Assembly (NCBI GenBank): GCA_023415835.1
Contig: JAEZJK010000078.1
Span: forward strand, 1 to 63,125
Direction: 5' to 3'
Origin: Bacillota bacterium
GTDB taxonomy: Bacteria > Bacillota > UBA4882 > UBA8346
DNA length: 63,125 bases
In this document: positions 54,140 through 61,841 of the stretch, one piece after another
Position numbering within the stretch: the stretch's first letter is position 1
Layout of the letters: each line of letters begins with the position of its first letter
The notes under the pieces: generated by a model
Database searches by the model: none
The model's input: only the letters and a program-made list of their open reading frames with translations
Told to the model about the DNA's origin: nothing
Position numbers and translations under genes: made by a program

Positions 54140-55408
54140 ATGAAGATTATTGCAATTGCGCTTTTTGTTTTAACTTACCTACTATTGCTGCTTTTCCCGA
54201 AAGTCAGGGCCTATATCGCTCTCGCCTCTGCTTCTATCTTTGTACTTCTGGGGATTTTACCGATTGGTAAAGTATTTGCCACTGTGGACTGGAACGTTAT
54301 TTTAATGATTGCCGGCACCATGGGAGTCGTCTCCTTGTTTATTGAATCAAAAATGCCAGCCTTATTGGCTGACCTTATAATTGAAAAAACCCCCAATATT
54401 AAATGGGCGGTTATATCCTTATCGCTATTTGCGGGTTTCATTTCCGCTTTTGTCGATAATGTGGCGACAGTTTTGATGGTCGCTCCGGTAGCTTTAACTA
54501 TATCAAAAAAGCTTAAAATTTCTCCGGTTCCCATCATAATAGCCATTGCGGTCGCCTCGAACCTTCAAGGGGCCGCCACCTTAGTGGGTGATACAACCTC
54601 GATTCTTTTAGGTGGGTATGCGAACCTTGATTTCTTAGATTTCTTCTTCTTTAAAGGTAAAATCGGGATATTCTGGGTGGTTCAAGCCGGGGCATTAGCT
54701 TCTACTTTAGTCCTGATGTATCTCTTCAGAAAAGATAACCAACCGATCAACGTGATGGAAAGGATGGAGGTTAAAGATTATTTCCCTTCCGCCCTTTTGG
54801 TTGGGATGGTAATCCTCTTAATCTTGGCTTCGTTCATACCGAATACGCCAAGGACAATCAATGGGATTATCTGTGTGACCTTATTTGTGATCGGCCTGAT
54901 CAGAAGTTTTATCAAAACCAAAGATAATCAGGTTTTTGTAAAGGCTCTGGGAGAAATCGACTATTTTACCATCCTGCTTTTAGCCGGGCTCTTTATTGTA
55001 GTTGGGGGCATAACCGAAGCCGGTGTAGTCGGAGATATCAGTAAGCTTTTTGTTACATTCAGCAACAATAATATCTTTATCATTTATACCCTAATCGTTT
55101 GGGCTTCGGTATTCTTTTCGGCCTTTATCGACAATATCCCTTATGTTGCCACCATGCTGCCCGTAGCTGCCGGAATTGCGAACATTTTAAATATCGAACC
55201 TTCTATTTTATACTTTGGTTTGCTTTCAGGCGCAACTTTAGGAGGAAATCTCACTCCCATCGGCGCTTCAGCGAATATTACCGCCCTTGGGATTTTACGA
55301 AAAGACGGACATGAAGTCAGCGCCTGGGAATTCATGAAAATAGGCATCCCCTTTACCTTAGCGGCGGTAACCGTAGGTTATGTTATGATTTGGTTTATCT
55401 GGAGTTAA
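54140..55408 (+). CDS. ArsB/NhaD-type ion permease
   Basis: 422-residue integral membrane protein with about 11-12 helices of the ion-transporter superfamily (SLC13/CitM/ArsB/NhaD). DVDWN-like FATVDWNVILMIAGTMGVVS, SAFVDNVATVLMVAPVAL, then the second-half repeat FFSAFIDNIPYVATMLPV and GGNLTPIGASANITALGI are characteristic. The substrate could be Na+/H+, arsenite or a dicarboxylate; the sequence does not decide. GGAGGATGTC precedes the ATG. The gene is monocistronic. Confidence 0.82.
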   Translation: MKIIAIALFVLTYLLLLLFPKVRAYIALASASIFVLLGILPIGKVFATVDWNVILMIAGTMGVVSLFIESKMPALLADLIIEKTPNIKWAVISLSLFAGFISAFVDNVATVLMVAPVALTISKKLKISPVPIIIAIAVASNLQGAATLVGDTTSILLGGYANLDFLDFFFFKGKIGIFWVVQAGALASTLVLMYLFRKDNQPINVMERMEVKDYFPSALLVGMVILLILASFIPNTPRTINGIICVTLFVIGLIRSFIKTKDNQVFVKALGEIDYFTILLLAGLFIVVGGITEAGVVGDISKLFVTFSNNNIFIIYTLIVWASVFFSAFIDNIPYVATMLPVAAGIANILNIEPSILYFGLLSGATLGGNLTPIGASANITALGILRKDGHEVSAWEFMKIGIPFTLAAVTVGYVMIWFIWS

Positions 55409-55421
55409 TAAAAGACAGTAA

Positions 55422-55447
55422 AAAAAGAGGCTGCAAAGCCTCTTTTT
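55422..55447. terminator. Bidirectional terminator between permease and ABC-F gene
   Basis: AAAAAGAGGCT (55422-55432) pairs with AGCCTCTTTTT (55437-55447) around a four-base loop, with A and T tracts on both sides. The stop codon of the minus-strand ABC-F gene lies at its edge. Confidence 0.92.
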
Positions 55448-57179
55448 ACTTGACCGGTATTTCCCGGATTATTTTAGCGATCCTGAAATATTCACTTTCC
55501 AATGCCAGATATTCCGCTTGGTTTCGTTCCCGGTCCAACCGGCTCAAATCGGCGTCAAGCTGGGCCAACTTTAGTTCTAATCTAGCTTTATCTTCTGCTT
55601 TATCCGACTTGGCTCCTCCTTCTTTATTGGACTGAGCCGCTTGAAACTCGGAAAAATTACCGGGAAAGACCGACAACTTACCGTTATCCAGATGCCAGGT
55701 GGTCCTAGAAACCCGATCCAGCAAATAACGGTCATGGGAAACAATGATTACCGCTCCCTCGAAAGCCAGCAGGGCTTCTTCAAACTTTTCCCTGCTTTCC
55801 AGGTCGAGAAAGTTGGTCGGTTCATCCAGCAATAACAGGTCATATTGGCCGATTAATAATTTGATCAGGGCGACCCGGACCCGTTCCCCCATGCTCAACA
55901 CGGAGCAGGGTTTGAAGACGGCGTCGCCGCGAATCAATAACCCGGCTAACATTTGGCGGGCCAACGCCGGTTGGCAGCCGGTCCGGGTCACTTCTTCAAT
56001 GCTCGTACGTCGGTTATCGATTGACCGGATCTCCTGATCCAGATATCCGACTTTAGCAGTGGGGGAGATCCACAACTCTCCTTGATCGATGGGTTCCTGA
56101 TTCAGAATTAACCGTAGTAATGTCGTTTTACCAGTGCCGTTATTCCCGGTCAAAGCCGCCTTCTCGCCGGGACGAAGGAAAAAGTGGAGCTGATCCAGAA
56201 TAACACGGCCTCCAAAGGACTTGGATACGTTCTCGGCTATTAACAAGCGAGAACCCCGGTGGCTCGTTTCCTGAAAAGAAAGGTTAATCCCGGGCATTTT
56301 CTTGGGACGCTCAATCCGTTCTAGTTGTAGCCTTTCAAGGCGTTTGACGGTATTCTTAACGCTTTTGGCGATTTTTTTGGCTTTGACGCGATAATATTCC
56401 TTACCCCCCATAGCAGGCCCTTCTGAATTCGCTTTTCGGCGGGATTCACGATGGGCCTTTTCTTCCCAGGAGGTTAATTCCCGAATCGCCTGTTCGATTT
56501 TTCGAGCCTGTTTTTCCTGGTCGTAATAGGTCTTCAAGTCTTGATTAAACTTGTCATCCTTGGCTTTTCTATAAGCACTATAATTACCGGGATAGGAAGT
56601 GATTCCGGTATTACTGAGTTCCATCACTCTTTCGGCTACCCGATCCAAAAAGTAGCGATCGTGGGAGACTATCAGCACAGTTCCGGGATAATCCCGGAGA
56701 AAGCCTTCCAACCAGTTCAATTGTTTCATGTCCAGGTGATTAGAGGGTTCATCAAGAAGTAACAAATCGCATCCTTGCAGCCATAAGCAGGCTAACTTGA
56801 GCCTGGTTTTTTCACCGCCGCTTAGAAGGGCAACTTTTTGAGCCTCCTGTCCGGAAAAACTGAAACGGGATAGGGCTTCCCGCCGATTAGCGGTAGTGTT
56901 GCCTGATTGGGCTGATTCCAACACTGATTGGACGGTCACCTCCGGGAGAAGGGAATCGTCTTGAGCCAAGTAACCGATTTTTACCGGGTGAAAAAAACGA
57001 AGCTCGCCGCCAGCCGGTTGGTCAACTCCTGCCAGGATCCGCAGTAGAGTGGTTTTGCCGATCCCGTTGGGACCCACTAAAGCGGCTTTTTCACCGGCTC
57101 GGACTTCCAAATTAATATTGGTAAAGATATCATGCCCACCTTTGGTTTGGGAAAGGTTTTGAGCGCTAAATAAAAACAT
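55446..57179 (-). CDS. ABC-F protein, ribosome-protection type
   Basis: 577-residue soluble protein with two ABC ATPase domains and no membrane part. Walker A GPNGIGKTT and GNNGTGKTT, signatures LSGGEKTRL and LSMGERVRV, and Walker B LLLLDEPSNHLD and LLLLDEPTNFLD are all present. Between them lies the charged linker (about residues 230-290). This resembles the Vga/Lsa/Msr-type antibiotic resistance group that displaces drugs from the ribosome, and its leader supports that. A housekeeping EttA-like role is less likely given the leader. The ATG at 57179 has AAGGAG eight bases upstream; GTG 57188 lies too near it. Confidence 0.88.
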   Translation of the reverse strand: MFLFSAQNLSQTKGGHDIFTNINLEVRAGEKAALVGPNGIGKTTLLRILAGVDQPAGGELRFFHPVKIGYLAQDDSLLPEVTVQSVLESAQSGNTTANRREALSRFSFSGQEAQKVALLSGGEKTRLKLACLWLQGCDLLLLDEPSNHLDMKQLNWLEGFLRDYPGTVLIVSHDRYFLDRVAERVMELSNTGITSYPGNYSAYRKAKDDKFNQDLKTYYDQEKQARKIEQAIRELTSWEEKAHRESRRKANSEGPAMGGKEYYRVKAKKIAKSVKNTVKRLERLQLERIERPKKMPGINLSFQETSHRGSRLLIAENVSKSFGGRVILDQLHFFLRPGEKAALTGNNGTGKTTLLRLILNQEPIDQGELWISPTAKVGYLDQEIRSIDNRRTSIEEVTRTGCQPALARQMLAGLLIRGDAVFKPCSVLSMGERVRVALIKLLIGQYDLLLLDEPTNFLDLESREKFEEALLAFEGAVIIVSHDRYLLDRVSRTTWHLDNGKLSVFPGNFSEFQAAQSNKEGGAKSDKAEDKARLELKLAQLDADLSRLDRERNQAEYLALESEYFRIAKIIREIPVK

Positions 57180-57197
57180 CCTGAACACTCCTTAGAG

Positions 57198-57426
57198 CGG
57201 CAGGATGTAAACTTAAGAATGGCAAATAGCAACAGGGAATAACTTTAATTATCCTTAACAGTAAAATGCATTTTAATAACTTTTATAGCACCGCTAAAAA
57301 AAGAGGTAGCGCATTAAAGCCCGGTTGTTTTACCGGGTAGTAACATCCTGCCGTAATATTTTGATTTGAATTGGCTTAGAATGTTACTAAATGCGCATTG
57401 GCGTCTCCTTAAAAGAATTTTTAATA
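57198..57426 (-). promoter_or_regulatory. Attenuator leader of the ABC-F gene
   Basis: A roughly 240-base transcribed leader with mutually exclusive pairings. TAGTAACAT (57338-57346) can pair with ATGTTACTA (57381-57389), just at the stop of a tiny reading frame. ACATCCTGCCG (57343-57353) can instead pair with CGGCAGGATGT (57198-57208) near the gene's ribosome site. A CCCGGT/ACCGGG hairpin lies at 57320-57337, and a run of seven T on the minus strand lies at about 57296-57304. The uORF codons (GCGCATT) can also pair with AATGCGC just before that T run. Confidence 0.75.
57387..57398 (-). CDS. Three-codon leader reading frame (uORF)
   Basis: On the minus strand AAGGAG (57410-57405) is followed after six bases by ATG CGC ATT TAG, that is, Met-Arg-Ile and stop. 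It is the first frame after the promoter. A stalled ribosome here would block the pairing of 57381-57389 and of the GCGCATT segment. Such very short uORFs are known before antibiotic-inducible ABC-F genes. Confidence 0.65.
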   Translation of the reverse strand: MRI

Positions 57427-57432
57427 ATTTTT

Positions 57433-57461
57433 ATTATAAACAGTTAATCGCCGAATGTCAA
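57433..57461 (-). promoter_or_regulatory. Consensus promoter of the ABC-F transcript
   Basis: On the minus strand TTGACA (57461-57456) and TATAAT (57438-57433) are exactly 17 bases apart. Confidence 0.93.
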
Positions 57462-57550
57462 GATTTGGGGTTATAAGGGAGGGAGGTTTTGGGAGAAATG
57501 TGACGAATAAAAAATTGTAAAAGAATTAGTTGGGTCAACGAGGAGCCGCC

Positions 57551-57769
57551 ATGGAAAAGTTAAATTGCCTAGGTGATATTTGCCCGATCCCTTCCTTAAA
57601 AGCCATCAAACAACTTAGCAGGTTGCAACCGGGTGAGACAGCCCAAATCATAGTCGATCATAGCTGCGCGGTAACGAATATCCGGGAGGCCGTAAAAAAA
57701 CTGGCTACGGATTGTGCTGTCGAGGAAGTAGCCAATGGCATTTGGAAGATTACGCTTACCAGGCGCTAG
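57551..57769 (+). CDS. TusA/SirA-like sulfur carrier 1
   Basis: 72-residue protein that carries a persulfide on the Cys of the CPxP motif (CLGDICPIPSLKAIKQL). DHSCAVTNI is typical of the YeeD/YedF subtype linked with YeeE/YedE transporters. GAGGAG precedes ATG 57551; an upstream TTG at 57530 is not used. It faces the LysR gene (12 bases between stops), on the opposite side of that gene from the transporter operon. Confidence 0.9.
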   Translation: MEKLNCLGDICPIPSLKAIKQLSRLQPGETAQIIVDHSCAVTNIREAVKKLATDCAVEEVANGIWKITLTRR

Positions 57770-57781
57770 TAGGGGCCGTAC

Positions 57782-58678
57782 CTAACAGAAGCTTTGGCCG
57801 CCTTCGGTCTTGATAAAATCAACAAATTTGTTTCCTTGTTCCGATAAGGTTTCATCTTTCCGCCAAACCATCGAGAAAGTAATCTCCAGTTTGGCGTCTT
57901 TAATTTCCACCGGTTGCAATTCTCCAGAGAAAAGTTCTTTTTTAATAGCTAAATAGGGGAAGAACGAAAGGCCGTGGCCTGACAGGATAGCGGATTTAAC
58001 ACTCTCCAAGCCGTCAAGCTCCAAAAAGGGTTGGAGTTTTTGATCATCCATTTTGTATTGGGCAAGGTTTTTCTTGAGGGAGCGGCGCACATCGCAAGTA
58101 TCCGGGGTTAAAACCAAAGGGAGGCTGGTAAGGTCTCCCAAAGTGATGGTTTGTAGATGATTGTTAGGCTTTCCGACTAGCATTAATTCCGATTGCAGCA
58201 CTACGTGAACGTATAAATCGGAAACAGCGGGGGTTCCTTCCAAGAAACCAATCTGAAGGGTATGGTCCCTGATTTCATTCAAAATTGCCTCGCTGGTCAT
58301 GCTTTGGACTGAGATCCTGATTTGGGGAAATTTTTGCTTAAACAGATAGATAGCGCAAGGAAGGGCATATTGGCCGATGGCGGGACATGTCCCTACTTGA
58401 AGGGGAGCAGTGTTACCAGCTTGGATGTTTTTTAAATCATGTTGCAGATTATCCCACAAGCTCAAGAAACTTTGGGCATAAGAATAAAAAACCTTCCCAT
58501 ACTCAGTGAGCTGAACTCCCCGGTTACTTCGGGTCAAGAGTTGATATCCGATTGATGATTCCAAACTTTGTATCTGCAAGCTGACTGCCGGTTGAGTGAG
58601 GTGGAGCCGGTCGGCCGCTTTCGAGATACTGGAAAGTTGGACGGTTTCAACAAAGGCTTTGAGATGGTCGATATTCAT
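57782..58678 (-). CDS. LysR-family regulator (CysL/CysB-like)
   Basis: 298 residues. The N-terminal helix-turn-helix FVETVQLSSISKAADRLHLTQPAVSLQIQSLE is followed by the substrate-binding domain (QVGTCPAIGQYALP, then GHGLSFFPYLAIKKEL). ATG 58678 has GGGAGA six bases upstream and gives the usual MNIDHLKAF start; the open frame to 58786 is unused. It is divergent from the split YeeE/YedE operon and most likely activates it in response to a sulfur compound, as LysR proteins near thiosulfate-uptake genes do. Confidence 0.88.
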   Translation of the reverse strand: MNIDHLKAFVETVQLSSISKAADRLHLTQPAVSLQIQSLESSIGYQLLTRSNRGVQLTEYGKVFYSYAQSFLSLWDNLQHDLKNIQAGNTAPLQVGTCPAIGQYALPCAIYLFKQKFPQIRISVQSMTSEAILNEIRDHTLQIGFLEGTPAVSDLYVHVVLQSELMLVGKPNNHLQTITLGDLTSLPLVLTPDTCDVRRSLKKNLAQYKMDDQKLQPFLELDGLESVKSAILSGHGLSFFPYLAIKKELFSGELQPVEIKDAKLEITFSMVWRKDETLSEQGNKFVDFIKTEGGQSFC

Positions 58679-58789
58679 TTCCAATCTCCCTTTTCGGATT
58701 ATATTATAAATTCGGATACTTTCCCGGTTTTCCTCCCCGATTTCACCAGTTAATTCTGGCGATATCAAGAAAGATTTATGCATCATAAC

Positions 58790-58828
58790 AAATTCTTATT
58801 ATTCTATTTGTATTTTAAGCTTTATAAT
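58790..58828 (+). promoter_or_regulatory. Likely LysR-activated promoter of the sulfur operon
   Basis: TATAAT lies at 58823-58828, with no good -35 (TATTCT in that place), as expected for an activator-dependent promoter. Upstream, the AT-rich ATAACAAATTCTTATTATT contains the LysR-type T-N11-A pattern. Confidence 0.5.
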
Positions 58829-58875
58829 TAAATTGTAGAGAGTTTGTGAAAAATGGAACAAAGGAGGGGTATTAA

Positions 58876-59547
58876 TTGTCTGTTCAAGCTTCGGTTTCCG
58901 GTGGGGCTGCTGTAAAGCGTAGTCCGAAAAAGAAGAAGAATCAGTTACCGATAGCTATCGGGCTCTTAGTAGCGGTGATCGCCCTGGCGTTTGTTTTCGG
59001 TCAAATTTCGATGGGCTTGGCGATTGCCTGGGTTTTCGGGATTGGCTTCGGGGTGGTCCTTCAAAAATCCCGTTTCTGTTTTACTGCAGCGTTCCGCGAT
59101 CCGGTTTTGACCGGCGGAACTTCATTATCGAAAGCGGTTTTGCTGGCCATCGCCATTGCCCTGGTTGGCTTTGGGGTAATACAATTTATGGCCGTCCAAG
59201 GCGGTAAAGGTGTCCCGGGATCGGTAAACCCGGCCGGTTTACATGAGGCAATCGGAGCGCTGCTCTTCGGAATCGGCGCGGTTATCTCCGGCGGATGCGC
59301 TTCCGGAACTTTGATGAGGGTTGGCGAAGGGTTCATGATGCAATGGCTCTCATTAATCTTCTTTATAATTGGAAGTCTCTGGGGGGCACGGGATTTTGGT
59401 TGGTGGAATAAGATCTTAATATCTTCTGCTCCAAAAGTACACCTCCCGTCGTTAATCGGTTGGCCGCTGGCATTCATTTTACAACTAGCGGTCCTAGGCG
59501 GCCTATATTATCTGGCCGACCGGTGGGGTAAGAGAAAAAGCAGTTAA
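58876..59547 (+). CDS. YeeE/YedE sulfur transporter, N-terminal half protein
   Basis: 223-residue membrane protein with about five to six helices after a basic cytoplasmic start (KRSPKKKKNQ). Conserved cysteines occur in KSRFCFTAAFRDP and SGGCASGTLMRVGEG, the relay Cys motifs of the TsuA/YeeE family, which take up thiosulfate or a related sulfur species. In TsuA both halves are in one chain of about 350 residues; here the second half is the gene at 59850. The start TTG 58876 has AAGGAGG upstream. Confidence 0.9.
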   Translation: MSVQASVSGGAAVKRSPKKKKNQLPIAIGLLVAVIALAFVFGQISMGLAIAWVFGIGFGVVLQKSRFCFTAAFRDPVLTGGTSLSKAVLLAIAIALVGFGVIQFMAVQGGKGVPGSVNPAGLHEAIGALLFGIGAVISGGCASGTLMRVGEGFMMQWLSLIFFIIGSLWGARDFGWWNKILISSAPKVHLPSLIGWPLAFILQLAVLGGLYYLADRWGKRKSS

Positions 59548-59611
59548 CAAAGTCTTGTTCAATGAAACGTAGGATACTGATTATTAAAAAATTAGAGAGG
59601 AGTATCGGAAA

Positions 59612-59839
59612 ATGGCTGAATATCGTCTGGACTGTATGGGAGAGGCTTGTCCGGTTCCTTTGATTAAAACCCAAAAGAAAATGGCGGAGTTGAAAATCGG
59701 AGACACGTTAATAGTAGAGATTGACCATAGTTGCGCCATGAAGAATGTTCCGGAATGGGCCCGGAAAGAGGGACATAACGTCGATATCGAAGAAACTTCC
59801 GAGGGCGAATGGGAAGTTTATATCGAGAAAACGAAGTGA
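59612..59839 (+). CDS. TusA/SirA-like sulfur carrier 2
   Basis: 75 residues, with CMGEACPVPLIKTQKKM (CPxP) and DHSCAMKNVPEWA. It lies between the two transporter halves and is probably their cytoplasmic persulfide acceptor, like TsuB/YeeD. GAGAGGAG precedes the ATG, with spacing of about eight bases. Its similarity to carrier 1 suggests duplication. Confidence 0.92.
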   Translation: MAEYRLDCMGEACPVPLIKTQKKMAELKIGDTLIVEIDHSCAMKNVPEWARKEGHNVDIEETSEGEWEVYIEKTK

Positions 59840-59849
59840 GGGTTGAAAA

Positions 59850-60380
59850 ATGAATTTGCAAGAAAATAAAATCTTTAAAGCAGTGGTCAAAGACGCTTGG
59901 CCGTATACAACCGGCGCGATTTTACTTGCAGTTTTAAACATCGCCCTATTTGCAATTTCCAAAATACCTTGGGGCGTAACCACACCGTTTTCTTACTGGG
60001 GAGCCTGGATTGCCAAGACCTTCGGAGTCCATGTGGAAAAATGGTTTTACTTTGCTGGACCTCATAAAAACGCCTTAAATTTGAGTTTTTTGACCCACGA
60101 AGGCTCTCTGATGAATCTCGGGGTGATTGTCGGGGCCTTACTGGCGTCACTGGCTGCTTCCCAGTTTAAAATCAAGAAGATTAAGTCGGTTTCCCAGGTT
60201 ATCGCGGCAGTTTGCGGCGGCTTATTAATGGGATATGGGGCGCGGATCGCCTTCGGTTGTAATATCGGGGCCTTATTTAGCGGAATCGCTTCGTCTTCCT
60301 TGCATGGCTGGATTTATATGGCCTTCATGTTTGTCGGCGCCTGGATCGGCAGCAAACTGCTAGTGAAATATTTCCTATAA
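59850..60380 (+). CDS. YeeE/YedE sulfur transporter, C-terminal half protein
   Basis: 176 residues with four to five helices. GGLLMGYGARIAFGCNIGALFSGIASSSLHGW is the second half's signature; its key pieces are ARIAFGCNIGAL and SSSLHGW, with the conserved Cys. It starts 10 bases after carrier 2 with GAGGGT upstream. Together with the 58876 protein it would form one pore. Confidence 0.9.
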   Translation: MNLQENKIFKAVVKDAWPYTTGAILLAVLNIALFAISKIPWGVTTPFSYWGAWIAKTFGVHVEKWFYFAGPHKNALNLSFLTHEGSLMNLGVIVGALLASLAASQFKIKKIKSVSQVIAAVCGGLLMGYGARIAFGCNIGALFSGIASSSLHGWIYMAFMFVGAWIGSKLLVKYFL

Positions 60381-60403
60381 TTTCTTATAACGGAGGCCCC
60401 CGA

Positions 60404-61651
60404 ATGGAAAAGAAAGTTTTAGATTATGATGTGGTGATCATTGGCGGAGGAGCAGCCGGTTTGACTACCGGTATCTATTGCGGCCGGGCCCGCCTGAAAA
60501 CTATCCTGATTGAAAAGTCGTTAGTCGGCGGGCTAGCCACCTATACCAATGAGATCGAAAATTATCCCGGTTTTCCGGAACCTCTCGAAGGAGTCGCCTT
60601 AATGAGGCTCTTTGAGAAACAGGCGAAGCGTCTCGGCGTGGAATTCAAACTGACTGATGTTAAAGGGTTTAAAGTCTTGGAAGACGGGACTAAACTGGTG
60701 GAAACCTTCCGGGTCGATTACCGGGCCAAAGCGGTGATTGTGGCTACGGGTGGCAAACCCCGGCTCACCGGCGCTAAAAATGAAGAGTACTTCCTTTATG
60801 ATAAGGGCATCTCTTTTTGCGCCACCTGTGACGCCGCGTTTTATACTGACAAAGTGGTAATGATGGTTGGCAGCGGGGATGCGGCCATTGAAGAGGGATT
60901 ATTTTTAACCAAGTTCGCTAAGAAGGTAATAGTCTCGGTAATTCACGATCAGGGAATTCTAGATGCCAACAAAATAGCCCAAGAACAAGCTTTTGCCAAT
61001 CCCAAAATGGAGTTCGCCTGGAACACCATGGTTGATGAGTTTGTCGGAGGAGAACGTTTGAATCAGGTCAACCTAAAGCATACCAAAACCGGAGAAATTG
61101 TACCGGTTAAGGTTGACGGTTGTTTCTTGTTTATCGGGTACCTTCCCAATACCGAACTTTTTAAAGGCCTGCTTAACATGAATGAACGGGGTTATCTCAA
61201 AACCAACGAGCAGATGGAGACGAATATTGAAGGGGTTTATGCCGTCGGGGATGTCCGGGAAAAGCTATTACGGCAAGTTTCAACCGCTGTCGGCGATGGG
61301 GCCATTGCAGCTGTAACCGTTGAACGATACCTGGCTGAATCCGAGTATTACCACCAGTTGCTGCATGGCGAACGCCCTTGTTTGCTTTATGTTTGGGAAC
61401 CCACTAATGAAAGTTGCCGTTGTCTCTTACCGGAGGTCGAAAAGATCAAATCCCAGTACAAGTCGGATATCTCGGTCTCGAATATCGACGTTTATAAATC
61501 GGCTTCTTTGATTGAAAAAGTATGTAAAGCGGCTCCTAAAACTCTTCCGGCTGTGGTTTTGGTGAAAGACGGTAAGGTGGTAGAAACGATATCCGAAGGG
61601 ATTTCACCGCAAACCCTGGATGCTTGCGCCCGTAAATTAATCAATGGTTAA
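60404..61651 (+). CDS. Thioredoxin reductase-like protein fused to thioredoxin-like domain
   Basis: 415 residues. FAD motif VVIIGGGAAGLTTGIY at about residue 10, redox pair CATCDA (about residues 139-142), NAD(P) motif VGSGDAAIEEG, and VYAVGDVREK near the end of the reductase. From about residue 320 a thioredoxin-like domain follows: ERPCLLYVWEPTNESCRCLLPEVEKI has a CxC (about 337-339) rather than CxxC, with the cis-Pro in KTLPAVVLV. In the cluster it may release sulfide from persulfides carried by TusA or rhodanese proteins. The start has CGGAGGC nine bases before it. Confidence 0.88.
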   Translation: MEKKVLDYDVVIIGGGAAGLTTGIYCGRARLKTILIEKSLVGGLATYTNEIENYPGFPEPLEGVALMRLFEKQAKRLGVEFKLTDVKGFKVLEDGTKLVETFRVDYRAKAVIVATGGKPRLTGAKNEEYFLYDKGISFCATCDAAFYTDKVVMMVGSGDAAIEEGLFLTKFAKKVIVSVIHDQGILDANKIAQEQAFANPKMEFAWNTMVDEFVGGERLNQVNLKHTKTGEIVPVKVDGCFLFIGYLPNTELFKGLLNMNERGYLKTNEQMETNIEGVYAVGDVREKLLRQVSTAVGDGAIAAVTVERYLAESEYYHQLLHGERPCLLYVWEPTNESCRCLLPEVEKIKSQYKSDISVSNIDVYKSASLIEKVCKAAPKTLPAVVLVKDGKVVETISEGISPQTLDACARKLING

Positions 61652-61659
61652 CCGGGTTT

Positions 61660-61740
61660 CATGATCATGTTATTGCTGTTGGCTCTTAGCCTTTAAGGAA
61701 ATAGCAAACGCCTATCAGCTAATGTTCGTGAGGATTGCTA
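61660..61740 (+). repeat. Intergenic filler repeat (AGCTAATAGC type)
   Basis: Contains TATTGCTGTTGGCTCTTAGCC and TATCAGCTAATG-like words as at 25133-25252 and 62745-62830. The rest of the 190-base gap holds no clear promoter. Confidence 0.45.
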
Positions 61741-61841
61741 AATAAATTGCGGTTAAGGCCTTATTTTAAACTAATGCAGCCAAAGTATGGTTGTATTTGT
61801 GAAATGCGGATCAAAAATTAATAATTAGAGGAGGTTTACAA

